DNA of 64,000 nucleotides, taken from assembly GCA_050084515.1 (NCBI GenBank), contig CM114271.1, positions 43,028,001 through 43,092,000 on the forward strand, in the 5' to 3' direction. Positions within the stretch are counted from its first letter, which is position 1, and the number at the start of each line of letters is the position of its first letter. Origin of the DNA: Blasia pusilla (lineage: Eukaryota > Marchantiophyta > Marchantiopsida > Blasiales). Below are positions 1-9,453 of this stretch, piece after piece. The notes under the pieces were generated by a model that ran no database searches, had not been told where the DNA came from, and worked only from the letters and a program-made list of their open reading frames with translations. The translations under genes and the position numbers were made by a program.

Positions 1-1437
1 CACCGTACTATGCGCTAGAGGTACATCAACCAAAAACCTGAGATGCATAAAGCGCCTAACACATCTCCGAACAAAGACCAAATGAGCTACAATGATGCAG
101 CACCTGACACGGCATAGTTAAGAACTCGGCGATTAAGCCCCTCTAGGCAGAATAGCCCAAAGATGGGTGACCAGTTATGCAAAACTCAAATCCCAAATCC
201 TGCAAAAATTGCCTCACGCCCAAGCTTGCTTGCTTGCTCCTTGCTCCTTACTCCTTACTCCGCCTCTCACGCCCACTCGCCCCGAACTACCACGAGTTGC
301 CTCGAAGCCTCAAAATGCTCGAGACATGCCCCTATCGCCCTGTTCGCCATGCTTCGCTATGGAGAGAGGTCCAACCAGGGCGCCCCCAACGGGATAGGCG
401 TCTCCAAAAATGAACGAGTCACCAACCAACCAGCCCCTCCGATCCGCTGTCCACCATAGCCAGACCTTGAGCTAGTCCGCGAAATTTCGATCAGAAATTA
501 CTTCACAAATACGTGACCAAAATCAAATCTGTTTCGATCAAAATTCAATTGACCACCATAGCTATCTCCCCACAAAAACTCAACTACAACCGAGCTCCGT
601 ACTCCGAGCTAAAAATCAGACAAACTTGCTGTCCATACACCTCTAGAACCGCAAATCCGACAGCGCTTCCGCCAAGTTTCATGCACGCAGAAATCCGCAA
701 CGCTCCACGCACTCGAGCAGATGGCTTCACATGAGATCACAATACAAGTAGCAATAGGAACCTCTCACCCAATCTGGATGAACTTCAACAGAGCTTCCGC
801 ACTCCAAGCTCTCCACATCAGAAAACTGTCGAACACGACCAGAATCTTCAATGCTTGATAACTTCCAACTCCCTTGACGAAATCCGGCGATCTACAACGC
901 GTTGGAAAGCTCTCAGCAAGGCGCTTCTTTCCCAGCCAACCGCACACCAGATTCACACCTCCAAAATAGGCCACAAGCCACGAACATCCACGGCTGAGTA
1001 CACAATCAGCCCTAACCAGATCCTACTGATCTACAATCGAAGCTACCATCGATCTACTCCAGTTCTTTGAGTGAAATCCGTGAAAGACCTACTATCATAA
1101 AACACGTTTACAATCACATACAATCGAGCCAAACCCACTCCACGATGGGAGAATCTAGGTCGAAGCTTGCGGGAAACACCATAGCCAAGAGCTCTACTCA
1201 CTACCAAGGCTAACTCCCAACGCAACAGGCTCAACTCACAAAGAATCGATTGTTCTTTGAGGGCAAGCCACCTTATATCCTCCAACCTAAGAGCGGGCCC
1301 CACTGGGAAAGTCACCCCAAGTGAGTAACCCCAACCCTATGTATGGAACCGCATCTCTACCAAGCCACTACGGTCCTACATAAGGAATGGCCTCTACCAG
1401 CACTATACTCTACGACATAATCCGTATGGTCATGACA
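1..1437 (-). repeat. Left long terminal repeat of the methyltransferase-bearing gypsy element (clipped by the window edge)
   Basis: This stretch repeats, in the same orientation and with scattered substitutions and small indels, at 10747-12161. Shared landmarks include the opening CACCGTACTATGCGC block and the block around 1080-1200. On the minus strand the repeat begins TGTCATGACC at 1437, the TG start expected of an LTR. It therefore acts as the 3' LTR of a minus-strand element whose other LTR ends at 12161. The outer end lies outside the window, so length and target duplication cannot be read. The first part of the same LTR (minus-strand sense) recurs inverted at 5767-6130. A purine-rich GAGGAAGAA just upstream in minus-strand sense could be a degraded polypurine tract. 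Confidence 0.8.
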
Positions 1438-1612
1438 CATATTCTTCCTCGTGTACAAGCGTAAAATAGTTTGTAGGGATTTTATAGTTAGGAATTTTGG
1501 GGTCCGATGTTACGAAGAAGTGATCGCCTCGGCACTTCCATTTGTGATACCTGTCGTGAGAGAATGGAGAGTGTACATCATAATTTTGTATTGAAAAAGG
1601 AGAACTTATTAG
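1438..1612. other. Non-coding junction between the left LTR and the plus-strand methyltransferase/pol block
   Basis: No coding homology was seen here. The plus-strand methyltransferase frame opens only after a stop at 1610-1612, and recognisable family homology starts near 1697. The stretch marks where the inverted pol block meets the minus-strand LTR. Confidence 0.5.
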
Positions 1613-2380
1613 AGAGTTCACCTTGCATCGGCCGCATCTACCGCAGCTAGAAGGCCCGCCCTTGTTCGAAGAAAGACTCTCGACACGACAACGCGAGTTG
1701 GCTTGCGTGCACATCGTCCACGCTTGTGGTGGACAAACTTGTTGCCTAGGGAGGTTCTACGTCGAGCATATGATGCAGTGCAGCGGGATCCTTGCCTTAC
1801 AGTGGATAGTATCTTGGATATTGGGCGACTTTCTCAAGTGGTGAGGGTTATTGATCGGTCATCCATGGCAGTGGTGAACCGTGTGGGCCAGCCTAGGATG
1901 GCACTACCCACATTTGTGAGTTTTCCCTCGTCACATGCCTACAGGGAAGGTGGTCTCGGGCTTGTATGGGATTCTCATGTGCGACTGTTGGTGGAGCCTC
2001 ACGCTGATGAGAGAGAGCGTGCGATGGGATTTGCTACTGGTGTGACAGCGGTTGCTTCCATTTCTGAGGCTTCACGACGTCATGTGTTGGGTCAAGCCAT
2101 GGACCTGAATTGTTTGACTTGGATTTTGAGTCTTGGTATGGCCGAGCAGCATCGACTTCGGACTATGTGTGTGGCTCTTCCACCCCTTGTGATGAGCTCG
2201 ATGGCTACCGGGACGGTAGAGGCATCGGCTGGGGGCGAAGAGAGTAGTATTTTGCATCCTTGGAGTAAATGGGATGTAATGGTTGGGCATGTGAAGTTGG
2301 TTGCTCATGCTGGTGGAGGAGTTATTTGCTCAGATGATGGTGTAGCTAAGGGTATACCATCTTGTGAGGGGGTTGCGTAG
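1613..2380 (+). pseudogene. C-terminal half of a Dnmt3-like cytosine-5 DNA methyltransferase, fused upstream of reverse transcriptase
   Basis: The frame opens at 1613 and runs to a TAG at 2378. It reads AHRPRLWWTNLLP near 1706-1745, corresponding to the AHRARYFWGNLPG block of Dnmt3 enzymes after motif VI. Later it reads ADERERAMGF and RRHVLGQAMD (about 2000-2105), corresponding to the ERVFGFP and RQRLLGRSWS blocks (motifs IX-X) at the end of the Dnmt3 catalytic domain. The first half of the enzyme (motifs I, IV, VI) is absent here but present on the opposite strand at about 7165-8053. After the TAG the same frame continues into reverse transcriptase, so the two were probably one polyprotein. 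No clear ATG start exists, consistent with an internal domain. The assignment rests on motif order and spacing recognised by eye. Confidence 0.75.
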
Positions 2381-3480
2381 CAGCCAATGGCATCGTCCTC
2401 TCCCTCTAGTGTGCCAGTGGAGGAGACTTGGGAGCCATTACTTGGGCCCAAGCTTACGGGAGGTGAGAAACGACGCTTGATAAAATTCCTACGTGCTTAT
2501 AGGAGTTGTTTTGCCTTTAGCATGAAGGAGTTGGGTTCTCTGGTTGGACCCGGTATACGGATTGATTTGGCTAGTGATACGCCAATCTTCCGTCGTCCCT
2601 ACCGATATAGTGATATGGAGAGGGACCTGATTCAGAGTAGGACGTTGGACCTTTTGGAGGCTGGATTAGTGGAGTTCTCGCATGGAGAGTATGCATCGCC
2701 CCTTTGTCATGCTGCTAAAAGGATATGCATGGCAACTACACGGATAGGCGGATGTGTGGAGATTACCGTCCTATCAATCGGCAAACCAAGGCCGATAGGT
2801 ATGCCATGCCTACACTGAGGAGATCTTTGATGTGGTGGGACAGGCAAAGATTTTCAGTATTTTTGGATCTTTCGGGCAGATACCATCAATTGCCGATTCG
2901 GGAGAGTGACAAGGCCAAGACAGCATTTTGGGGTGTCAACTCTCATGGCAAGGATTGTTTGTACCAGTGGAAATTCTTACCCTTTGGGTTGAAGAATGCA
3001 CCTGCCGAGTTTCAGAGAGTGATGGACAGGATCCTAGGAGGGTTGGATTTTGTTCGGTGTTACATTGATGATATCTTGGTATTCACTAACACGGTGGAGG
3101 AGCATCAGATACATTTGCAGATTGTGTTTGAGCGGTTGAAAGCTCATGGTCTACGTTTGAATCCAAGAAAGTGTAAGTTCTTCCATGAGGATGTTGAGTA
3201 ATTGGGTCATTTGATCTATCCAAGTGCTTTGGGAGTTCAGCAAGCAAAGGTGGAGGCTATTGCACTTATTCCGCGTCCGGTAGATGTGAGTAGAGTTTGG
3301 GCATTCATGGGATTGGCAAACTACTATCGGAGGTATATGAAGGGATTTAGTGCTATGGCAAAGCCTTTGAACCAATTTCTGAAATCAGATCAAGAGTGGC
3401 ACTGGGAAGATGATCAAGAGAGAGCTTTTGTGGAGCTTAAGGCCCAGTTGGTGGCGGCGCCTATCTTGAGGAGACCTATC
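2381..3480 (+). pseudogene. Ty3/gypsy reverse transcriptase (decayed)
   Basis: The region encodes a gypsy-type reverse transcriptase, which copies element RNA into cDNA. Visible blocks are RRPYRYSDMERD (about 2590), CGDYRPINRQT in another frame (about 2755), FSVFLDLSGRYHQLPI (about 2850), the FLPFGLKNAPAEFQRVMD block (about 2970) and the active-site box CYIDDILVF (about 3058). The YIDD box with both aspartates is intact. Frame damage includes the TAG at 2378, a frame change near 2715 (just before the CGDYRPIN block) and a TAA at 3199 where the family has a tyrosine (VEYLGH). The connection domain with GLANYYRRYMKGFS follows at about 3310-3360. Compared with known gypsy pol genes this copy cannot make a complete enzyme. 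Confidence 0.9.
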
Positions 3481-4030
3481 AGAGGGCGCCCATTTTAGTT
3501 ACACACTGATTGGAGTAGGTTGGGACTTGGAGCGGTGTTGACACAACATGATGATGAGCACATGGAGTTTGTGGTGGCCTATGCAAGTCGTTTGAATAAT
3601 GCAATGAGTCGCTATAGTTCATATGAGGGAGAGTGCTTGGCGAGAGTGTGGGTTGTGGCACACTTTAGGTGTTACTTGTTTGGCACACATTTTACCCTTG
3701 TTCTTGATCACCGGCCGCTCAAGTGGTTGATGGAGTCCGACAAGCTTACATGGAAGCTTGCACGGTGGGTTCTTATCTTACAGAGTATGACTTCCGGGTG
3801 GTACATAGACCGGAGTTGCCAACCTTGATCTTTGATGGGTTGAGTAGGAACCCATATACTAGCCAAGAGGATGCAATCGGGGCTAGATGGCATGGCGAGG
3901 TTGATGAGGAGATGGTGCCACGTTGGCATACATCCGCCTTTTTATGTTGGTTAGGGGTGGATTCTAGTATGGAGGACCACATGACATCTTACTCTAGTCT
4001 GAGGGTAGATGGCCACCTTGGATCGTAAGG
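3481..4030 (+). pseudogene. Ty3/gypsy RNase H domain and linker (decayed)
   Basis: RNase H degrades the RNA strand during reverse transcription. After an in-frame TAG at 3496 the frame continues with LHTDWSRLGLGAVL, SYEGECLA and VLDHRPLKWL, which hold the expected D...E...D catalytic residues. A single-base frame change near 3782 moves the reading to TEYDFRVVHRPEL and LSRNPYT, the standard tail of gypsy RNase H. The frame ends at a TAA near 4026 and the integrase resumes in a third frame. The order is RT then RNase H then integrase, as expected for Ty3/gypsy. Confidence 0.88.
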
Positions 4031-5200
4031 TTGGAGATGGAGGCAGATCATCGTGATATTCATGATGATGCATTGGTGTTGGAGTTCCTACGGACCAGTA
4101 GGGTGCCAGGCATAGTGAGTGCCAAGGAGCGAGACCGTGTTCTTCAACATGCTAAGAGGTATCGATTGGAGGCAACACATATTCTCTGTGTGTGGGAGGA
4201 TGGTAGAGTACGAGTAGTGCCGCATTTGGCTCAGAGAGAGCGCATTGTGTGACATGCCCATGAGGAGTTGGGACATTTTGGGGTAAAGCATACGTATAGC
4301 TTACTCCTTGGTCAGTATTGGTGGCATGGCATGCATACTCAGGTGCAGCAGTTGGTGTCACGTTATATGGTTTGTGACTGGGTGAGGGCATCATTCAATG
4401 CCCCTACACCACAGTTACACCCCTTGCCTATTATGGGGTTGGGTTACCGTTGGAGTGTGGACTTTGCGGGACCGTTACCGTTGACTGTACGACATCATGG
4501 ATATGTGTTGGTGATGGTGGAGCACTTCTCCAAGTGGATTGAGTTGGTGGGATTACCTGACAAGGCAAGTGAGGGAACGGCGTACGCGTTTCTTGATAGA
4601 GTGCTTAGTCATTTTGGTGCACCACCAAGTGAAGTCTCGACCGACAGGGTAGAGAGTTTCAGGGTGAGTTTGGTCTTGTGTGACAAGGCGTTGATTGATC
4701 ATCGGACCACGCCTCGAGATCATCCAGAGGCGATGGTTTGGCCGAGCGTGTGGTTGGGACGGTGAAGAGGGCATTGCGCAAGTATGGCCTCTGAAGGGGC
4801 ATCTTGGAGACAGGATATTCAATTGCCATGGTTAGCCATGGGGTATAGGTTCATCGCCAAGCATCCTTGGCTTCCTTCTCACCTTATTTTTCATTATACG
4901 GCCGAGATCCGGACTTGCCGCAGCAAGAATTGGGGAGTCTAGTGAGGTGGTGAACCTTGATGACCCGAGAGATGTGGATGAGGGTGTGTTCTCGCCGGGC
5001 GGAGCTCTTTCGAGAGTTATGCCAACGACCTTTGAGAATCTTGCCATTGCTCAACACAGGGATACGTTGCGGTATGCAACCATTCGTGGAGGTTATCGAC
5101 CATCGATTCGTAGGTTCCATGTGGGGACTATGTCTATTTGTAGCGATTGCCCGACAACGTTGGATGTGACGGCAGCCGCACTATTTTACGAGTGCGTGAG
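4031..5200 (+). pseudogene. Ty3/gypsy integrase (decayed)
   Basis: Integrase inserts element cDNA into the host chromosome. The zinc-binding region reads HEELGHFGVKHTYSLLLGQ then YMVCDWVRASF at about 4259-4400; the first cysteine of the usual CxxC pair appears replaced by tyrosine. Catalytic-core motifs are WSVDFAGPL (about 4453, first Asp), VSTDR (about 4637, second Asp) and, after a frame change near 4730, DGLAERVVGTVKRAL, which carries the final Glu. A TGA at 4250 interrupts the N-terminal part. The C-terminal region (about 4860-5200) shows ASFSPYF, GRDPDLP and FHVG, spread over several frames, and merges into the PHD-finger frame. Confidence 0.88.
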
Positions 5201-5485
5201 GTGTTAGCTTCTGGAGTTCTCATGTTGGAGGGTCGTGATGGAGTTGTTTGGAAGGACCATGTGCGTAATTGTGCGCCATGTCATCTTCCAAATGTGGATG
5301 GTACTGTTGACCCAAGCTTAGCCATGATACGTGCTAGCTTGAGGTGCATGTTGTGTGGGTCTGCTGGTAACGTAGCCCGTATGTTGGTGTGTGATCGGTG
5401 TTCTAGGGGTTGGCACATGATGTGTTTGACTCCACGTTTGGATGTTGTTCCTATTGGAAGGTGGTTTTGTCCTCGATGTACTTAG
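5201..5485 (+). pseudogene. Integrase tail ending in a C4HC3 PHD finger
   Basis: The frame opens before 5201 and ends at TAG 5483-5485. After an integrase-tail segment (ILRVREVLASGVLMLEGRDG, then WKDHVRNCAPCHLPN) it reads CMLC, eleven residues, CDRC, SRGW, HMMC, fourteen residues ending GRWF, then CPRC. This is the Cys4-His-Cys3 zinc ligand pattern of a PHD finger, with the characteristic Trp two residues before the last CxxC. PHD fingers usually read histone H3 tail modifications. It occupies the place where chromoviruses carry a chromodomain, so by analogy it may steer integration towards marked chromatin. All eight ligands are present even though the pol upstream is broken. Which histone mark, if any, it would bind cannot be told from sequence. 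Confidence 0.85.
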
Positions 5486-5659
5486 GAGAGGTAGATGACT
5501 TGATCTTTGCATGATATGGATTACAGATGTGCGACTAACGATGGGGCAACCTAGCACCCGTCCTTCTGATTCGTACACCCAAGAAGGTGTATAGCATGTA
5601 GTAGATGTATAGGGCTACCTGGGAGTTAGAGGGACCTAACCGCTTGTTAGGGGGGCGAG

Positions 5660-5764
5660 TTGTGGTACACTTGCGTTTATGGATACTCTCGTCTATGTTA
5701 TGTATATATGTGAGTATGGTATGTCAGCGATGTATGTTGTATGACGATGGGGATTCGCACGACA
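5660..5764 (+). repeat. 105-bp direct repeat, copy 1
   Basis: This segment (TTGTGGTACACTTGCG ... TTCGCACGACA) recurs at 6132-6236 with only a few base differences. It follows the PHD-finger stop and immediately precedes the inverted LTR fragment, so it is probably the 3' untranslated part of the internal region. Confidence 0.85.
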
Positions 5765-5766
5765 GC

Positions 5767-6130
5767 TGTCGTGACCATACGGATTATGTCGTAGAGTATA
5801 GTGCTGGTAGAGGCCATTCCTTATGTAGGACCGTAGTGGCTTGGTAGAGATGCGGTTCCATACATAGGGTTGGGGTTACTCACTTGGGGTGACTTTCCAA
5901 GAGGGCCCGCTCTTAGGTTGGAGGATATAAGGTGGCTTGCCCTCAAAGAACAAATGAGTTCTTTGAGTTGAGCCTGTTGCGTTGGGAGTTAGCCTTGGTA
6001 GTGAGTAGAGCTCTTGGCTATGGTGTTTCCCGCAAGCTTCGACCTATATTCTCCCATCGTGGAGTGGGTTTGGCTCGATTGTATGTGATTGTAAACGTGT
6101 TTTATGATAGTAGGTCTTTTACGGATTTCA
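5767..6130 (+). repeat. Inverted, truncated LTR fragment
   Basis: Beginning TGTCGTGACC at 5767, this stretch is the reverse complement of about 1073-1437 (and of the matching part of 10747-12161). It is thus the first 365 bp or so of the element's LTR, in plus-strand sense, placed directly downstream of the plus-strand pol block as its own 3' LTR should be. It stops at 6130 and is followed at once by a second copy of the preceding 105 bp. Confidence 0.85.
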
Positions 6131-6131
6131 A

Positions 6132-6236
6132 TTGTGGTACACTTGCGTTTGTGGATACTCTCGTCTATGTTATGTATGTATGTGAGTATGGTATGTCAGC
6201 GATGTATGTTGTATGACGATGGGGATTCGCACGACA
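6132..6236 (+). repeat. 105-bp direct repeat, copy 2
   Basis: Second copy of the 5660-5764 segment, lying on the far side of the truncated LTR fragment. Confidence 0.85.
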
Positions 6237-7160
6237 TATGTGACAATAGGAAGAATCACGGGAGTTGGAGATTGCATGACATGGTTCATGAACGCCTCCC
6301 CAAAGTGATAAACTAAATAGCGAGTGAACCAGTGCCTATCTACAAAGAGTACCTTGACATGGTAAGGATTGAGGAAAGGAAAGTCGGGCACAGCTCGTGC
6401 TCCACCCCTATCCATGCTTGACACACATTCTCTACTCTCCTCAAGAATGGGTTTTGGCGGAGTTATTCTCCCAAGAGGGATAATCCACTCTCATTGGGGA
6501 AGTAACAAGCCAAAACATCCGCTATTTTAGTATGACTAAACTCCTATACGGTGACAAACCTCTCATCCCCACACACACACACCACACTCTAGAAATCTCT
6601 CGAAGAATAGACCATGGTCAAGTTACACTCCCAAGAGGGGTGATCCACTCTCATTGGAAGAGCAAGCAATCCCAAAGCCATACACTCAAGAGAGACACGA
6701 GAGACTCAAGATGTGGAATAGAAGGTGATGAACCCTTGAAGGTCCCTCCTCTTTATATACTCACAAGGGATCCACAAGAGTACGAAATAGAGCTTATCTT
6801 ATCTTGTGCCACATGGCTTCCTCTCAAGGCTTAGCCAATCACATTTTGACACAAGTAGATTTCCTCTTATCTCTTCCAAAATAGCCTCTTTTACCCACTT
6901 GATATTTTCCTAACTACCCCAACTAACCTAGCCACCAACCAAGACTACTTTTGCTTTTCATTAAAGCAACTACTTTACTTTTATAAAGTCATTTTTTATT
7001 TATTACCTCCTTTTCCTAAAGTTGGGCCCGCATAAAAGAGGCACCATAAAGAGGTTTAAACATAAGAATCTCCTTTTTCTAAGCCAATTTACTTAATACT
7101 AATGAAACTCTATCTAACACTTAATGACGAAGGAGTTTACACACTGGTTGATTTTACTAT
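6237..7160. other. Non-coding insert, LTR-like, separating the two halves of the methyltransferase element
   Basis: No coding homology was found. The segment starts near TGTGACAATAGG and ends near GAGTTTACACA, giving short TGTG/CACA ends. It contains a TATA-like CTTTATATACTC at about 6750 and two copies of a 30-35 bp motif (CTCCCAAGAGGG...ATCCACTCTCATTGG at about 6465 and 6629). These are traits of an LTR promoter region. No matching target duplication was found, so an LTR of another family is only a suggestion. Confidence 0.35.
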
Positions 7161-7164
7161 ACGA

Positions 7165-8104
7165 CAGCGCTGCATCCAACAACACCGCTGGTCCAATCCA
7201 AGATCGCACCTCATGAACAATTGCCATCATCCGGGTCCGAGTGTGACCCAACAATGGAACATTCTCCAGAATGTAAGCTAGAGCATGTGCTTGATGAACC
7301 TGAAGATGTCGTAACACCCGTAACATCTCCCAAAACAATCGAGACCTAGGGTCGTGTAATCCCTCACCATGACCAGGATGTATATGACCCTCACATGGCC
7401 ATCCAACAATCACCAAATCCACAAGACCAACACTCTCAAGGTCCTGCGCCCCCAACAATACAATGTGTGACGGAAAAGCACGTTGGTACCCACGAATAGG
7501 TGATGGCGGCAACAACTGATGATATCTCCGCATCAACTGACCAATATGTCGAGATGAGACTCCGGGCCGTCTCATCTCACTCCATATACACGTATCTCTG
7601 CACAAGAATACCGGCCTGCAACACTACAGCCAAACCAGTGCTAATCCCACCAAAGAGATCTAACACACAAATGCCCTCCGGCGGATACTGCCACATAATG
7701 GGTGTAGTATCTAAAGGGGATAACCCAACTGGACCAGAAGTAGAAGTCCGCCGTGGGACCTCCTCTTCCTCGTGAGGTATAACAGCCTCACACCAAGCCT
7801 CCTCCACTAGGCGATCAGCCTCCTGCCGTAAACTCCAAAGTGGCACATCCAATGATGAGGATGCCACTACTGCAAAACTAGGGACCTCCTCTACCTCCTC
7901 ATGCACAGGAGAATCCATAACAGAAACATTACCCTCCAAAAAGTCTCCTAGCCAAGTGACTACTCCACTAAAACCAGCTACAGATGCTAACACTGTTGGG
8001 GAAGACCCTCCTGGTTGAGCCCCATAAATAAATCTCACAGGAACTTGGCTCATACGTCCATCCCCGGACTGCCAACCAGGTCTATAAGACGCTCTCTCAG
8101 TCCA
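7165..8104 (-). pseudogene. N-terminal half of a Dnmt3-like cytosine-5 DNA methyltransferase in a gypsy retroelement
   Basis: Cytosine-5 methyltransferases transfer methyl groups from S-adenosylmethionine to cytosine in DNA. On the minus strand the frame reads CVLDLFGGISTGLAVVLQAG and QRYVYME (about 7670-7577), matching motif I of Dnmt3 (LSLFDGIATGLLVL ... DRYIASE). After a +1 frame change at about 7578 it continues with VGLVDLVIVGWPCEGHI (motif IV; the Pro-Cys carries the catalytic cysteine), DPRSRLFWEMLRVLR and YILENVP (motif VI; the ENV glutamate). Homology stops near 7165 at PAVLLDAA. The following Dnmt3 blocks are not on this strand but on the plus strand at 1613-2200. The frame is continuous with the protease apart from a TAG at 8105-8107. 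The start is therefore a domain boundary, not an initiation codon. Confidence 0.85.
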
Positions 8105-8533
8105 CTAATCCATCTGAAAACCCATCGGGTACAATACTGCTCCTCCAACTAGTACATCATACGACTCGGCTGATGTGACTACCGGTGATACTCCCAACCG
8201 GGAGCTATCAGTCGCATGATCTGGTCTCAACTGTACAGAAAACTTCTCCCGTGTCATGAATTCAGACCTATCATTGGCTCCTCCAAGTGATGTTTGAATC
8301 TGGAATGGGCAAGGCTCAAGCTCTGACCTCCGAATACCCAAACCAATACATGCCGCCTTTCCCAACATCAAAGGCTGGGCACCTGAGTCTAACAAGACTC
8401 TATCTGGTCTATACACCTGTCCTGTAGGACTCACCAATCGGAATATCCCACTCCGGTTGTCCAACATACATACACCACGTGTAAGCCTCTCAAGATGAAT
8501 GGCTGGCCGGGCTGCTAATGCATCCATCTTCAC
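8105..8533 (-). pseudogene. Retroelement aspartic protease
   Basis: The frame encodes DRVLLDSGAQPLMLGKAACIGLGI, the DSG active-site box and following helix of a retropepsin-like protease. Further on come MTREKFSVQL and YDVLVGGAVLYPMGFQMD, resembling the flap and C-terminal region of gypsy proteases. It overlaps the end of the gag frame by a few bases (GTGA) in a different frame and runs into a TAG at 8105, after which the same frame continues through a short linker into the methyltransferase. Proteases of this class cut the element polyprotein. Identification rests on the single clear DSG motif and on position between gag and the next enzymatic domain. Confidence 0.7.
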
Positions 8534-9453
8534 CGCTGCTGCTTGCCAAGTAGCACTGCTACACCTGACATAGAGGGCCGCTCCACTGCAACACCCTCAT
8601 CCACCTCAACACGTGTAGCAGTAATACCCCCACATTCACACAACGTGGCTGCTAGCTGAAATACAGGAGCTAAGTCAACTCCTAAAGCCATTAGTTCCGT
8701 GGCCGAAAACAATGGGGATCCCAACACTGAAGTTGCCATCCGCAATACTGCATTGGATGTTGCATCTATGTCTACTACACGCGATGTAGATGCCTCAATC
8801 CCCACTATCGACTCAATAGGCTGCGTAGGAACCATGGATGGAGTCCTAAGCACCTCAGACAACAAGAATGACTGGGGAAGCCTAGCCTGCCTCCCAACCT
8901 CACCCCTCTGTGGGTCCAACTCCATAGTAGCATCATGTGGCTCTGACGCTTGAGTGGCTCCTCTCGTAACAGCAACTGATGCCTCAACCTGTGCTACACT
9001 CGCCATATAGAAGAGATCATCCCCTTCATAAGAGGTGGAAGCCCCTGCTCCCGAACCTGATCTATGCTGGATACCAGCCATAGTAGCCAACTTTTGCTCC
9101 AACTGCTCAATCCTGGCAACCATAGCTGACTCTGTCGTAGTGGTAGGGGTGGCCACCGTAGGCTCCCCAACCACTAGTCCACCTCTACCACCTCTATCAC
9201 CTTGGCCTCTCGGAGCTACTCCACCACGGCCGCGGCTTGATCTCAACTCTGGATGAAGATCAAAGCAACGCTCTCGAGGATGACCTGGTCTCCTGCAATG
9301 ATCACACTGAGTTGGGGCCGATTGAGGCCCATCCTCCAAAGTCCGTCTCCCATCCTCTTGGGGACAAAACTTCCTAACATGATCACCTCCACATGTCCAA
9401 CATGACATGTGGAGGTGATCATGTGAGGATGATTCACCCACATTCTCACCCAC
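8530..9453 (-). pseudogene. Gag C-terminal part with CCHC zinc knuckles
   Basis: The minus-strand frame starts just upstream of CWTCGGDHVRKFC and contains CDHCRRPGHPRERC about 30 residues later, two zinc-knuckle-like motifs as found in nucleocapsid. The second is a full C-x2-C-x4-H-x4-C. The first has the same spacing. A Gly/Arg-rich stretch (RGRGGVAPRGQGDRGGRGG) follows, and then a long low-complexity Thr/Ser/Ala-rich segment to the stop at 8530. The frame is shifted relative to the upstream gag frame, which ends at 9243. A perfect 20-bp inverted repeat at 9377-9424 underlies the first knuckle. The protein would bind element RNA and form the particle core. Confidence 0.8.
9377..9424. repeat. 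Perfect 20-bp inverted repeat with 8-nt loop inside gag
   Basis: The arm ACATGATCACCTCCACATGT (9377-9396) is followed by the 8-nt spacer CCAACATG and the exact reverse complement of the arm (9405-9424). In RNA it would form a strong hairpin. It lies in the coding sequence of the first zinc knuckle. Confidence 0.95.

Noticed and set aside
1613-5485. A host PHD-finger or methyltransferase gene captured next to a retroelement
   Set aside because: Both domains are in line with pol, and the LTR fragment follows directly, so they are better explained as parts of the element.
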